Below are positions 55,620 to 64,000 of a stretch of DNA of 64,000 nucleotides, one piece after another (position 1 is the first letter of the stretch; the number at the start of each line of letters is the position of its first letter). This DNA comes from an uncultured Opitutia bacterium (GTDB taxonomy: Bacteria > Verrucomicrobiota > Verrucomicrobiia > Opitutales > UBA953): contig CAMFKE010000005.1 of NCBI GenBank assembly GCA_945957395.1, positions 188,001 through 252,000 of the forward strand, in the 5' to 3' direction. The position numbers and the translations under genes were made by a program. The notes under the pieces are model-generated. The model had not been told where the DNA came from. It did not search any database and was given only the letters and a program-made list of their open reading frames with translations.

Positions 55620-56441
55620 TCAGTCGGAGGCGCCGGAGCAGCCGCAGGTTTGGCCGGGCGGGACGGGCAGGTCGCAGGCGGAGCACCAGGAGGATTCGCC
55701 TTGGGCCAGGCCGTGCTTGAGGGCGATGCGTTCATCGAAAACAAAACACTCGCCACCCCAGGTGCCGCCGCCGGCGGGGGTCTCCTCCAAGTACTTGAGG
55801 ATGCCGCCCTGAAGGTGGAAGACTTCGCGGAAGCCGCGGGAGAGCAGCAGCGCCGAGGCCTTTTCGCAACGGATGCCGCCGGTGCAATACATGGCGACCT
55901 TCGGGTGCTTTTGCGGGTCGAGGTTTTCCTCCACCCACTTGGGGAAGTCGCGGAAGTTTTCCGTGCGCGGGTCGAGCGCGCCCTCGAAGCGCCCCAGCTT
56001 CACCTCGTAGTCGTTGCGCGTGTCCACCAGCACCACATCGTCGCGACGGATAAGCGCGTCCCATTCGGACGGCTTCACATATTCGCCCACATGCACGGTG
56101 GGGTCGGCGCCCTCCGCGCGCAGGGTGACGATCTCCGCCTTCAACTTCACGCGCAGGCGCCCGAACGGCTTCTTCGCGGCGGCGGAGAGTTTCCAGGAAA
56201 GGTTTTGGGAGAAACGCGCATCGGCCATCAGCCGGGCGTGCAGCGACGCGATGCACTCGGGCGTTCCCGCCACGGTGCCGTTGAGCCCTTCGGAGGCGAC
56301 GAGCAGCGTGCCGATGAGCCCGTGCTCCACGCCCCAGGCCTCCAGTTCCGCACGAAATGCCGCAGGGTCCTCGACTCGGACAAACTTGTACAGCGCGGCG
56401 ACGGTCCAGGTCGATTCGGCGGGAGTGGCGTCGGCGCACAT
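55620..56441 (-). CDS. trhO: tRNA uridine 5-oxyacetic-pathway hydroxylase TrhO (rhodanese-like)
   Basis: 273 residues from the ATG at 56441. N-terminal UPF0176 acylphosphatase-like domain (VAALYKFVRVEDPAAFRAEL, GLIGTLLVASEGLNGTVAG), then a rhodanese domain with active-site Cys in MYCTGGIRCEKASA, and a Cys-rich tail (CSAC ... TCGC) that may bind zinc. TrhO hydroxylates U34 of certain tRNAs on the way to mo5U/cmo5U. All key residues are visible. The longer frame to 56501 has no conserved start. Confidence 0.92.
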   Translation of the reverse strand: MCADATPAESTWTVAALYKFVRVEDPAAFRAELEAWGVEHGLIGTLLVASEGLNGTVAGTPECIASLHARLMADARFSQNLSWKLSAAAKKPFGRLRVKLKAEIVTLRAEGADPTVHVGEYVKPSEWDALIRRDDVVLVDTRNDYEVKLGRFEGALDPRTENFRDFPKWVEENLDPQKHPKVAMYCTGGIRCEKASALLLSRGFREVFHLQGGILKYLEETPAGGGTWGGECFVFDERIALKHGLAQGESSWCSACDLPVPPGQTCGCSGASD

Positions 56442-56514
56442 AAGCCGGCATGAGCAACGGAGCCCCGCCGGCATGGCAAGGACCGCACGCGGAAAGAACA
56501 CCGCCGGGGGGCTG

Positions 56515-57069
56515 TCAGACGCGCAGACCGAGCGTGTCGCGGACGAAGTCGGCGAGCGTCGGGTGCACGGCCACGCCCTTTTCGCGGCAGAACTCGGCGT
56601 CGGCCTCGGTGTAGGGCTTGCCGCCCGTGGTGAACGCGGCGGCGCGGATGCCGGCGTTCAGGCCGGCCTCCCAGTCGCTCTTGCGGTCTCCCACCATCCA
56701 GGAGCGCGCGGGGTCGAGCCCGTGCGCCTCGATCATCTCGTGGATGAAGCGCGGGGAGGGCTTGCGGTACAGCGAGGGCTGGTCGGGGCGCTCCGGGGCG
56801 AACTTCATGTCGGTGAACCCGGGCTCGGGCAGCGCGAGAAGCTCAAGAAGCCGGTTGTGGCAGGCCATGTAATCCTCGGTCTTGAAGTAGCCGCGGCCGA
56901 TGCCGGACTGGTTCGTGAGGATGAACAGCCTGTATCCGGCGTTAAGACACGCCACGAGCGCCTCGCGCGCGCCGGGCATCAGGCGAACATCCTCCGGCTT
57001 GTGGATGAAATCCACGTCGTGGATGATGGTTCCGTCGCGGTCGAGGAAGAGGGCCGGGCTTTTGCTCAT
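56515..57069 (-). CDS. HAD phosphatase of the GmhB/HisB-N type, without zinc loop
   Basis: 184 residues. HAD motifs: FLDRDGTII (catalytic Asp pair), FILTNQSGIGRGYF, YRKPSPRF (Lys), and MVGDRKSDWEAG. This order matches D-glycero-D-manno-heptose-1,7-bisphosphate 7-phosphatase and histidinol phosphatase. The Cys/His zinc-binding loop of those enzymes, expected between the Asn-Gln motif and the RKP motif, is missing (here MKFAPERPDQPSLYRKP). It may therefore act on another phospho-ester. It lies 36 bases downstream of ispE in the same direction; other heptose genes are not in the window. Confidence 0.85.
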   Translation of the reverse strand: MSKSPALFLDRDGTIIHDVDFIHKPEDVRLMPGAREALVACLNAGYRLFILTNQSGIGRGYFKTEDYMACHNRLLELLALPEPGFTDMKFAPERPDQPSLYRKPSPRFIHEMIEAHGLDPARSWMVGDRKSDWEAGLNAGIRAAAFTTGGKPYTEADAEFCREKGVAVHPTLADFVRDTLGLRV

Positions 57070-57125
57070 GCGCGGCAGGGCAAGAAACAACGCCCCCGCG
57101 TCAACCGCGGAACGACGCGCCGCGC

Positions 57126-58004
57126 TCAGCGCAGCGAGGTCTCGATGACGAAGGCGGAGTCGCCCCAGGCCGCGCGGATGGCGGCGATGGCGGGCTTGGC
57201 GTCAAAGCCTTCGGGCAGGAGGGCGAAGCAGGCGCTTCCGGAACCCGACATGCGCGGGGCCAGCGCGAACTTCGCGCGCAACTCGTCGAGCAGCGCGGGC
57301 AGCGCGAGGTGTTTGGCGAACACGGCCAGCTCCATGTTATTGTACAACGGCAGCGGCGCCTTCGCGGCGTCGGCGCGCCACTCGGACAGAAACGCCTCGG
57401 ACTCGGGCTCGGGGCGGTACATGCGCCCGTCGGCCTTCATCGCCTTGTACGCCTCGACCGTGGAAACGCCGAAGTCGGGCTTGAACAGCAGCAGACGCCG
57501 ACCGCTCAGCGCGGACCGCTCGGCCTCGGAAAGCTTCTCCACGCGCTCGCCGCGCCCGCGCATCACGACCGGCGCGCCGTCCAGGAACAGCGGGCAGTCC
57601 GAGCCGAGCTCGGCCGCCAGTTCCGCGAGGCGCGCGGCGGATACGGGGCGTCCGGTGGCGTCGTTGAGCAGGAGCAGCGCGGCCGCGGCGTCGGAGCTGC
57701 CGCCGCCGAGGCCGGCGCCGTGCGGGGTGCGCTTGTCCAAAGTGAACCGCACGAAGGGCGCGGCCGGGTGCTCGCGGCGGAACACCGCGGCGGCCTTCAT
57801 CACCAGGTTCGTGCCGTCGGTGGGCACGCCGGGGAAGTCGCACAGCAGCTCGTCGGCGTCGAGGCCGGCGGGCGTCTCCAGCCACAGGTGGTCGCCGAAA
57901 TTGAGCGGCGCCACGAGGCTGACGAGGTTGTGGAAACCGTCGGCACGCACGCCGGTGATGGCGAGCATCAGGTTGATCTTGGCGGGGGCGAAGGCGACGC
58001 GCAT
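57126..58004 (-). CDS. ispE: 4-Diphosphocytidyl-2-C-methyl-D-erythritol kinase
   Basis: GHMP kinase of the MEP isoprenoid pathway, phosphorylating CDP-ME. 292 residues. The N-terminus AFAPAKINLMLAITG contains the substrate Lys, PHGAGLGGGSSDAAAALL is the ATP-binding GHMP loop, and APRMSGSGSACFALL is the C-terminal signature. Start and size match the family. It feeds isoprenoid units to the hpn fusion enzyme at 26426. It lies 72 bases downstream of the gdx-type gene on the same strand. Confidence 0.95.
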   Translation of the reverse strand: MRVAFAPAKINLMLAITGVRADGFHNLVSLVAPLNFGDHLWLETPAGLDADELLCDFPGVPTDGTNLVMKAAAVFRREHPAAPFVRFTLDKRTPHGAGLGGGSSDAAAALLLLNDATGRPVSAARLAELAAELGSDCPLFLDGAPVVMRGRGERVEKLSEAERSALSGRRLLLFKPDFGVSTVEAYKAMKADGRMYRPEPESEAFLSEWRADAAKAPLPLYNNMELAVFAKHLALPALLDELRAKFALAPRMSGSGSACFALLPEGFDAKPAIAAIRAAWGDSAFVIETSLR

Positions 58005-58076
58005 GGCGGGCGCATTTCGGCTTTCAGGGCCCGGGTTTCAAGCGCGAAGGCGGCGCGCGTTCGCGCCCGGCCCGGC

Positions 58077-58406
58077 TCAGTGCGTGGAGACGGCCTTGAG
58101 CCCGACGACGGAAACGAGGAGCAGAGAGAGGAAGAAGATGCGCGCGGCGGTGGCGGGCTCGCCGTAGTGGAGCATGCCGAACACCATGGCGCCGGCGGCG
58201 CCGATGCCGGTCCACACGGCGTACGCGGTGCCCACCGGGATGCCGGCCGGCCCGCTGATCGACTTGTTCAGGCACAGGAAGCTGGCGATGGCCAGCACCG
58301 CGAAGGCCACGGTGGGCCACAGGCGCGTGAACTCCTCGGTCTTTTTGAGCATCACGGCGAAGCCGGTCTCAAACACGCCGGCGAGAAGAAGGAAGATCCA
58401 GTTCAT
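58077..58406 (-). CDS. SMR family exporter, Gdx/SugE-like
   Basis: 109 residues, four transmembrane helices. The key Glu14 lies in GVFETGFAVMLK, followed by IPVGTAYAVWTGIGAAGAM and a C-terminus GLKAVSTH, all as in guanidinium exporters (Gdx, formerly SugE). A toxic-cation transporter of the EmrE type is less likely because of the WTGIG and GLK-STH signatures. No guanidine riboswitch is visible in the short region 5' of it. Confidence 0.92.
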   Translation of the reverse strand: MNWIFLLLAGVFETGFAVMLKKTEEFTRLWPTVAFAVLAIASFLCLNKSISGPAGIPVGTAYAVWTGIGAAGAMVFGMLHYGEPATAARIFFLSLLLVSVVGLKAVSTH

Positions 58407-58494
58407 GGGAAAGCGGACGGGGATGGCGGAAAACCCGGGCGGGGCAAGCGCCCGGGGCGGATGGCGCGCCCGGAGCGCGGCCGTCTCGCGCGGC

Positions 58495-59856
58495 TCAGAC
58501 CTCGAACGGCACGCCCGGCGCCGGGTCGGTGATCTTGGCGCCGGGAATCTCGGCGCGCAGAGTCTTCATGAACCACTCGCGCGCGGGCGGGTCGCCGTGC
58601 GTGAGCACGATGTGCTTGGGCGTGCAGTCCTTGGCGAACTGCACGAGCTCCTCGCGGTCGGCGTGGCCGCTCATGTGGAAACGCTCCACGCGGGCGTTCA
58701 CCTTCGCCGTGTATTCGAGGTGCGGATATTCAAACTCGTCGCCGGGCTTGGCGGCGAGCAGGCGGCCGCCGGGCGTGTCCGGGTCGCAGTACCCGACGAA
58801 CGCCACGGTGTTGCGCGGGTGGTCGAGCAGGTTGGCGGAGATGCGCCACGCCGGCGTGTTCTCCACGAGCATGCCGGAGGACAGCACATAGATGCCGCGC
58901 TCCTGGATATCCAGGCCCGGCTCCACGAACTTGCCTCGCAGCGGGCGCGCGTTGAGGTCGCGCATGACATGCCGGCGGAACTTCACCGTGCCGGTCTTGC
59001 GCGAGATCATGTCGAAGTAGTCGGCGAGGTCCACGCCCAGGCCGGAGCAGAAGATGGGGCAATCCGGCAGCAGGTCGTCCTCCCACGCGGCGTGCAGGAG
59101 CATCAGGATTTCCTGCATGCGGCCGAACGCGAAGGCGGCGATGAGCATGGTGCCGCCACCGGCGATCGTCTCGCGGATGCACTTGAGCAAACGCGCCTGC
59201 TCCATGGCGCGCGTGAGGTCCGGGTGGTGCGGGGTCGCCCCGCGCGTGGTCTCGGTGACCAGCGTGTCGAGCGGCTCGCGCGGGAAGGCGGCGCCGCGGA
59301 TGGTGTTCTGGTCCAGGAAGAGCACGTCGCCGGTGAAGAAGTGGCGGCGCCCCTTGTGCTCGATGAGCGCGCCCACGGCGCCCACCACATGGCCCGCCGG
59401 GTACAGGGTGACGCTGATGCGGTCGCCGCGACCGAGGAACTCGCGCGAGCCGTGAAGGGGGAGCGGGAACAGGCGCGATTCGACGCGGTCGAGCTCCTCG
59501 TAGGTATAGAAGGGGTAGTCCTTGATGCCGGTCTCCTCGCGCTGACGCATCATGACCGTGACGGAGTTGCGCAGGATGCGCTTCACCAGCATGGCCGACG
59601 CCGCCGAGCACAGGATCTTGGCCTGCGGGTTGCGACGGATCACCAGCGGCAGCGCGCCGACATGGTCGAGGTGGCAGTGCGTCAGGATGATGAAGTCGAG
59701 CGTGCCGTCGGGGATTTTGCTCAGCACGGGAAGCGACGCCTTGCCGGCCTTCTTCGGGTGCACGCCGCAATCCACGAGCACGCGGAACGGTCCCACCTCC
59801 AGGTACAGGCAGTTGGAGCCGATGTCATTCTCGGCGTTCAGGTCGGTGATTTTCAT
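58495..59856 (-). CDS. Metallo-beta-lactamase/beta-CASP ribonuclease-like protein
   Basis: 453 residues from the ATG at 59856. Motif 2 HCHLDH (60-65), a later His in GHVVGA, FFTGDVLFLD as motif 4, then beta-CASP blocks with IAAFAFGRMQEI, VLSSGMLVEN, SGHADREELVQF and LTHGDPPAREWF. This is the RNA-processing or CPSF-73-like plan; a bacterial mRNA or rRNA processing role is expected but untested. The longer frame to 60144 runs into the divergent gene and is rejected. It is divergent from the three-domain fusion. Confidence 0.9.
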   Translation of the reverse strand: MKITDLNAENDIGSNCLYLEVGPFRVLVDCGVHPKKAGKASLPVLSKIPDGTLDFIILTHCHLDHVGALPLVIRRNPQAKILCSAASAMLVKRILRNSVTVMMRQREETGIKDYPFYTYEELDRVESRLFPLPLHGSREFLGRGDRISVTLYPAGHVVGAVGALIEHKGRRHFFTGDVLFLDQNTIRGAAFPREPLDTLVTETTRGATPHHPDLTRAMEQARLLKCIRETIAGGGTMLIAAFAFGRMQEILMLLHAAWEDDLLPDCPIFCSGLGVDLADYFDMISRKTGTVKFRRHVMRDLNARPLRGKFVEPGLDIQERGIYVLSSGMLVENTPAWRISANLLDHPRNTVAFVGYCDPDTPGGRLLAAKPGDEFEYPHLEYTAKVNARVERFHMSGHADREELVQFAKDCTPKHIVLTHGDPPAREWFMKTLRAEIPGAKITDPAPGVPFEV

Positions 59857-60097
59857 TAAAGGGGAAAGGGCCGCATCGCTCGGGCTCCAGGGCCGGCGAA
59901 CGCGCGCGCCACCCGGCAGGGGCGCCCGGCGCGACGCCGTCCGGGCGAAGTCGGGGCGCACCAAAACGCCGGCGGCGCGCCCGGGGAAGCGCAAATGCCG
60001 GAAAAGTTCGCTCGCGGCGCGACGCACGCCCGCCGGCGACGCCCCCCGCAATTCCGCTTCCCTCTTCCCCGCCGGCTTGTAGAGCTTCGCGCCGCCG

Positions 60098-62731
60098 ATG
60101 TCCCACGCGCCTGCAAAATCATTCTGGAGCCGCATACCCCGCAAGTGGCTCCTGCTCGCCCTTTACCTGCTCCTCGTCGTCGCCTCCAACGCGTGGCGCA
60201 ACGCCAACCCCTACACGCCCGCGCTCTGCGACGGGCGCACCCCGGTCTCCACCCCCGAATACGACATCTCCGCCAACGCCGACGGCGAGGCCGTCTGCAC
60301 GCCCACCGGCGACTCCCTCACGCTGGCGCTGCGCGACATCCCGGCGGACAAGGCCGACGCGCCCGCCGTGCTGCTCCTGCACGGCACGCCCGGCGGCTCC
60401 GAACGGCTCGACCCGCTGGTGGGCGCGCTGAAGGGCCGCTACCGTCTCCTCGTGCCCGACCTGCCCGGCGCCGGGGCCTCCCAGCGCGAAGCCGCCAATT
60501 ACTCCATCCTGAGCTCCGCGCATGTGGCGCGCGACCTGCTTGAGCGCTCCGGCGTGAAGCGCGCGCATGTCATCGGCGTGGGCATGGGCGGGGGCGTCGC
60601 CCTGGAGCTCTCCCACCTCGCGCCCGACCGCGTGAGCTCGCTCTCGCTGCTGTCCTCGGTGGACGCGCAGGAGTTCGACCTGATGGGCAACCATTTCGTC
60701 AACAAGCTCGTGTACACCTTCCACATGGGCGCCTTCAAGGCCCTGACCGACTTCACGCCGCACTTCGGGCTGCTCGACCGGTTGCCCATGAACAAGGCCT
60801 ACGCCCGCGCCCTGTGGGACAACGACCTCACCCGGCTGCGCGACCACACGCGCGCCTGGGCCGGCCCCCTGCTGCTGGGCCACGGCACCGAGGACTGGCT
60901 CGTGCCCGCCGACACCGCCCGCTACTCCAAGGAGCTCGCCCCGCACGCCGTCACCTACTTCGTGCCCGGCGGCCACGACGAGTTCACCCGGCACGGCGCG
61001 CGTCACGCCCCGGCAATTTTGGACTTCCTGGGCAAGACCGACGCCGGCGCGGCGCCGGTGGCCGATTCCGCAGCCGAGAAGGGCCCCGTGCCCAAACCGC
61101 CGGTGGCGGAAGGCGCGCGTCACTGGGTGCTGATGGCCATCATCCTGCTGTGCACGCTGGTGGCGGAAGACCCCACCTGCCTGGCCACTGGTCTGCTCGT
61201 GGGCATGGGCCTCATCGATTTCTGGTCGGGCACGGCGGCCTGCCTGGTGGGCATCTTCATCGGCGACCTCTTCCTTTACCTGGTCGGGCGGTTCCTCGGC
61301 CGCTCCGCGCTGCGCAAGGCGCCCTTCAAGTGGTTCATCTCCGAGTACGAGGTGGACCGCATGTCCACGCGCTTCGCCAGCACCAAGGGCATGGCGGTCA
61401 TCGTGACCTCGCGCTTCATCCCCGGCAGCCGCGTGCCCACCTTCGTCTCCGCGGGCATCATGAAGCTCAACCCGGCCAAGCTCGGCTTCCTCTTCTTCAT
61501 CGCCGCCGCCCTGTGGACGCCCCCCCTCGTGTGGTTCGCGCAGAAGACCGGCGACACGGTGATGGAGAAGTTTGAGAAACTGCACCACCTGGCCGGCTGG
61601 ATCGCCGCCGGCCTGCTCCTGGGCATCTTCGTCTTCTTCCACTTCGTCATGCCGGCCTTCACCTGGCTCGGCCGCCGCCAGCTCCTCGCCAAGGCCCGCC
61701 ACTGGACCAACCACGCGCTCCTGCCCGGCTGGATCCTGCGCCTGCCCGGCGCCCTGCACGAGCTCGCCCTCGCCGTGCGCCACCGCGGCTTCTCCGCCTA
61801 CGCCGCCGCCAACCCCACGCTCGGCCGCCTCGGCGGCGCCGCCGGCGAATCCAAATCCGCCCTGCTCGCCCCCTTCGCCGGAGCCCCGGGCATGCAGCCC
61901 TTTGAGAAAATCCCCGCCGGCGACGGCCCCGAAGCGCGCGCCGAGGCCGCCCTCGTGTTCGCCGAACGCGCCGGCCTCGAATTCCCCCTCGTGCTCAAGC
62001 CCGACGCCGCCCTCGACGGCGTGGGCGTTCGCCGCGTGGACGACGAGGAGGGCGTGCGCGCCTGGTTCGCCGCCTGCCCCGTCGACGCGCTCGTGCAGCC
62101 GCTCGCCACGGGCCGCGAATACGAGGTCGTCTGGCACCGCGCCCCCGGCGAGACCTCCGGGCGCATCCTGGCCGTCGTCGAGAAACTGCGCACCACCGTC
62201 ACCGGCGACGGCGTGCACACCCTCGAACACCTGGTGTGGGCCGGCGACGCCTCCCTCGACCACGCCGAACTCTTCGTGCGCCTCAACGCCGGCAAGGAGG
62301 ACACCATCCCCGCCGCCGGTGAGAAAATCACGCTGAGCGACCTGGGCAGCATCGCCAAGGGCGCCCGCGTCTCGCTTCGCCACGGCCTCGCCGACGCCCC
62401 CGCCGCCAACGCCGCGCTCAACGAGCTCGCCGCTCGCCACCCGGGCGTTCACTGGCTGCGCCTCGACATCCGCGCCGCCTCCGACGAGGCCTTCTGCGCC
62501 GCCGAAGGCTGGAGCATCACCGAGATCGAAGGCGCCGGCGCCCTCTCCTCCCTCCTGCGCGACCCCGACCTGCGCCCCGCCGACGCCCACCTGCGCCTCG
62601 CCCGCCAGCGCGCCGCCTGCGCGGCCACCGGCGCCGTCAACATCGCGCGCGGCGCCTCCCGCCGCCCCTCGATGTTCGACCTGCTCGCCACCTGGAGCGA
62701 AGCGCGCGAAACCCACGAACCCCGCCTCTGA
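60098..62731 (+). CDS. Three-part fusion: alpha/beta-hydrolase, DedA/VTT membrane domain and ATP-grasp-like domain
   Basis: 877 residues, ATG at 60098. An N-terminal membrane anchor (LLLALYLLLVVA) is followed by an alpha/beta-hydrolase fold (about 85-325) with LLLHGTPGGSERLDPL and a late GHDEF His region. The nucleophile elbow reads IGVGMGGG: Gly162 replaces the expected Ser. Residues about 345-535 are a DedA/VTT domain with FIPGSRVPTFVSAG. Residues about 590-875 resemble an ATP-grasp domain (LVLKPDAALDGVGVRRV, VQPLATGREYEVVW). The combination suggests a phospholipid- or cell-envelope-related activity coupled to a flippase-like domain, with the hydrolase part inactive or altered. A weak terminator follows at 62790. 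Confidence 0.85.
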   Translation: MSHAPAKSFWSRIPRKWLLLALYLLLVVASNAWRNANPYTPALCDGRTPVSTPEYDISANADGEAVCTPTGDSLTLALRDIPADKADAPAVLLLHGTPGGSERLDPLVGALKGRYRLLVPDLPGAGASQREAANYSILSSAHVARDLLERSGVKRAHVIGVGMGGGVALELSHLAPDRVSSLSLLSSVDAQEFDLMGNHFVNKLVYTFHMGAFKALTDFTPHFGLLDRLPMNKAYARALWDNDLTRLRDHTRAWAGPLLLGHGTEDWLVPADTARYSKELAPHAVTYFVPGGHDEFTRHGARHAPAILDFLGKTDAGAAPVADSAAEKGPVPKPPVAEGARHWVLMAIILLCTLVAEDPTCLATGLLVGMGLIDFWSGTAACLVGIFIGDLFLYLVGRFLGRSALRKAPFKWFISEYEVDRMSTRFASTKGMAVIVTSRFIPGSRVPTFVSAGIMKLNPAKLGFLFFIAAALWTPPLVWFAQKTGDTVMEKFEKLHHLAGWIAAGLLLGIFVFFHFVMPAFTWLGRRQLLAKARHWTNHALLPGWILRLPGALHELALAVRHRGFSAYAAANPTLGRLGGAAGESKSALLAPFAGAPGMQPFEKIPAGDGPEARAEAALVFAERAGLEFPLVLKPDAALDGVGVRRVDDEEGVRAWFAACPVDALVQPLATGREYEVVWHRAPGETSGRILAVVEKLRTTVTGDGVHTLEHLVWAGDASLDHAELFVRLNAGKEDTIPAAGEKITLSDLGSIAKGARVSLRHGLADAPAANAALNELAARHPGVHWLRLDIRAASDEAFCAAEGWSITEIEGAGALSSLLRDPDLRPADAHLRLARQRAACAATGAVNIARGASRRPSMFDLLATWSEARETHEPRL

Positions 62732-62789
62732 GGCGACTCCCGGTTTTCGACCGGCATCCTCCGGCGGAAAACGAGCACGCCTCGTCAAC

Positions 62790-62813
62790 ACGGCCGCCCG
62801 CCCAGGCGGCCGT
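62790..62813 (+). terminator. Hairpin after the fusion gene
   Basis: ACGGCCGCC/GGCGGCCGT with a short loop, followed by TTAC; the T-run is weak. Confidence 0.5.
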
Positions 62814-62864
62814 TTACAAGAAATCGACCCAACCAATTCAAGCGACCTTGATTGAATTAAAATC

Positions 62865-64000
62865 ATGAAACAAAAAATCCTTCGTTACGCTGGCGCGGTC
62901 GGCGTAATTCTCCTGCTCCTGCTTGGGGTAGCGTGGGGTATGCGCCACTCGGCCTCGTCCGGCCCCCCGTCACCGACAAACCCGGTTTATAGCCACTCAT
63001 TGGATCTGCGCGATTTGGGTGCTCCATCAGATGCGTTGGTGGGCAGTTTTTCCATCAGCCCGGACGGCAAGCGGATGGGCATCATCACAACGACTCCGGA
63101 TGGCAACCCGTCACAAATGCTATTGTGCGATTTGGACGGCCAAAACGCCGTGATCGCCCCCACCGGTAATTGGGAGCATCGTGCGCCGCTATGGTGCTCG
63201 AACCACCGGATTGTCACCGGGACCTCGCGTTGCACGCACACGGGAAAACCCGCCGTCACCGAATCCTTCTCCTTTCGCGATGAAGCCACGGGCAAAATCG
63301 TCACGGGGACAAGACGCAGCACCAATCCTGAAAAAAACGAGACCATTTACTCTTTGACGGTCTGGGACGCCCGGTCGGGGAAAATCGTGAGTGAGTTGCG
63401 CACGGAAGGCATCTATTTTGCCGGGGCGGTCAACCCCACCAATCGTAGCGAAGTCGTGCTGCTTCCTCATCACTCAGGTTTTGATCAAAAAGATTTCCCC
63501 GTTTCCCTGCGGAAGTGGAATATCGACACGGACGCGCTCACCGTGTTGCCGCAAACGGGATTGTCATACCATGGGGTAACTTGGCTGGCTGACGGCGATA
63601 TTCTTGCTTATGGCTGCATCTATCCTACAAAGTTGGTCACGGGGCCTAATAATTCCATGTTATTTCATGGTGATACGGTTATTGTTAGGCTGAACACCAA
63701 TGGGAATGAAGTGAGGCGCACTGCTCAACCCATATACTTGGAAATTAGCGGAGGGTACAAGAACCGCAAGTCACTTTTAACTACAATTCAACCAAGCCAA
63801 CCGGCAATTGCAGGACGCACGATTTGGCCAATCACCTCAAGCCCTGTTGGCGCATTGCTTGATATTGCAAGCATGCATATCGTTGATAGCCAATCTCGAT
63901 TCAAAGATTTTGGAATTAGCGCAATCATGGCAACAGGCCATGCCGTTGTATCTAATGACGATCAGTTTATTTACTTCAGCAAAGAGCCTGACCTCTGGAT
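62865..64000 (+). CDS. Membrane-anchored beta-propeller-like protein (5' part)
   Basis: Open from the ATG at 62865 to the right edge (378 codons, no stop). One N-terminal transmembrane segment (VGVILLLLLGVAWG) is followed by a large extracytoplasmic domain with repeated short blocks such as SISPDGKRMGIITTTPDGN, LTVWDARSGKIVSEL and SNDDQFIYFSKEPDL. These have the D-G-x-x-hydrophobic and W-x-x-x-T/S-G spacing of WD40/TolB-like propellers. The base composition is clearly lower in GC than the rest of the window, especially after 63500, with A/T-rich codons, suggesting a different origin. The end and thus the full function are outside the window. Confidence 0.8.
   Translation, partial: MKQKILRYAGAVGVILLLLLGVAWGMRHSASSGPPSPTNPVYSHSLDLRDLGAPSDALVGSFSISPDGKRMGIITTTPDGNPSQMLLCDLDGQNAVIAPTGNWEHRAPLWCSNHRIVTGTSRCTHTGKPAVTESFSFRDEATGKIVTGTRRSTNPEKNETIYSLTVWDARSGKIVSELRTEGIYFAGAVNPTNRSEVVLLPHHSGFDQKDFPVSLRKWNIDTDALTVLPQTGLSYHGVTWLADGDILAYGCIYPTKLVTGPNNSMLFHGDTVIVRLNTNGNEVRRTAQPIYLEISGGYKNRKSLLTTIQPSQPAIAGRTIWPITSSPVGALLDIASMHIVDSQSRFKDFGISAIMATGHAVVSNDDQFIYFSKEPDLW

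Noticed and set aside
58407-58494. Guanidine riboswitch upstream of the Gdx-like gene
   Set aside because: No paired hairpins with ACGR loops or ykkC core seen in this GC-rich stretch.

Overview
This is a 64 kb window of a GC-rich bacterial chromosome with dense, mostly housekeeping gene content. The best taxonomic guess is a verrucomicrobial lineage near Opitutaceae. The basis is a PEP-CTERM protein built from autotransporter-type beta-strand repeats, a fused squalene-pathway enzyme (HpnD-HpnE type), EF-P with a PPNNAS tip, PPi-type phosphofructokinase, and dnaA far from dnaN. This is inference from gene content, not a database match.

Layout. 1-3.3 kb: tail of an unknown gene, thiD, a secreted protein and a ComM/YifB ATPase. 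3.4-7.2 kb: tRNA-Lys, a Lys/Ala-rich protein with a CBM20-like domain, and a large secreted SGNH esterase-like PEP-CTERM protein. 7.4-14.5 kb (minus): rodA, rng, tal, purA, efp, with gaps largely filled by diverged inverted repeats. 14.7-23.1 kb (plus): an orphan ABC permease, obgE, then a GspE/PilB neighbourhood: a stand-alone MshEN-like protein, two response regulators with degenerate NtrC-like AAA+ domains, the ATPase and a membrane-anchored unknown. 23.3-25.3 kb: dnaA with an upstream gap holding DnaA boxes, a candidate oriC. 25.3-34.2 kb: a dihydrouridine synthase, the hpnD-hpnE fusion, a small HTH protein, a 1.1 kb non-coding stretch with a 38-bp direct repeat, a SpoU methyltransferase, tRNA-Ser, dnaB, a bitopic unknown and an RluA-type pseudouridine synthase.

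34.2-49.2 kb: two divergent TerC proteins, 6-phosphogluconolactonase, two FecR-like secreted paralogues, PPi-phosphofructokinase, purB, rsmD, an iron-type ABC binding protein and ATPase without a permease, and a secreted GH2 beta-galactosidase carrying an in-frame inverted-repeat insertion. 49.2-64 kb: proA/proB, clpC, a membrane protein sharing the CBM20-like domain, trhO, a GmhB-like phosphatase, ispE, a Gdx-type SMR exporter, a beta-CASP nuclease, a three-part fusion (alpha/beta-hydrolase + DedA/VTT + ATP-grasp-like) and the start of a lower-GC membrane-anchored beta-propeller-like gene that runs off the end.

Themes: central carbon metabolism (tal, pgl, pfp), purine synthesis (purA, purB), proline synthesis (proBA), replication (dnaA, dnaB), RNA maturation (rng, dus, rsmD, RluA, SpoU, trhO) and isoprenoid/hopanoid supply (ispE, hpnDE). 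No phage, IS element, cas gene or rRNA was seen. The most unusual signals are the family of diverged purine-rich inverted repeats (one inside a coding sequence), the paired degenerate NtrC-like regulators beside GspE, and the three-domain fusion with a missing hydrolase nucleophile.
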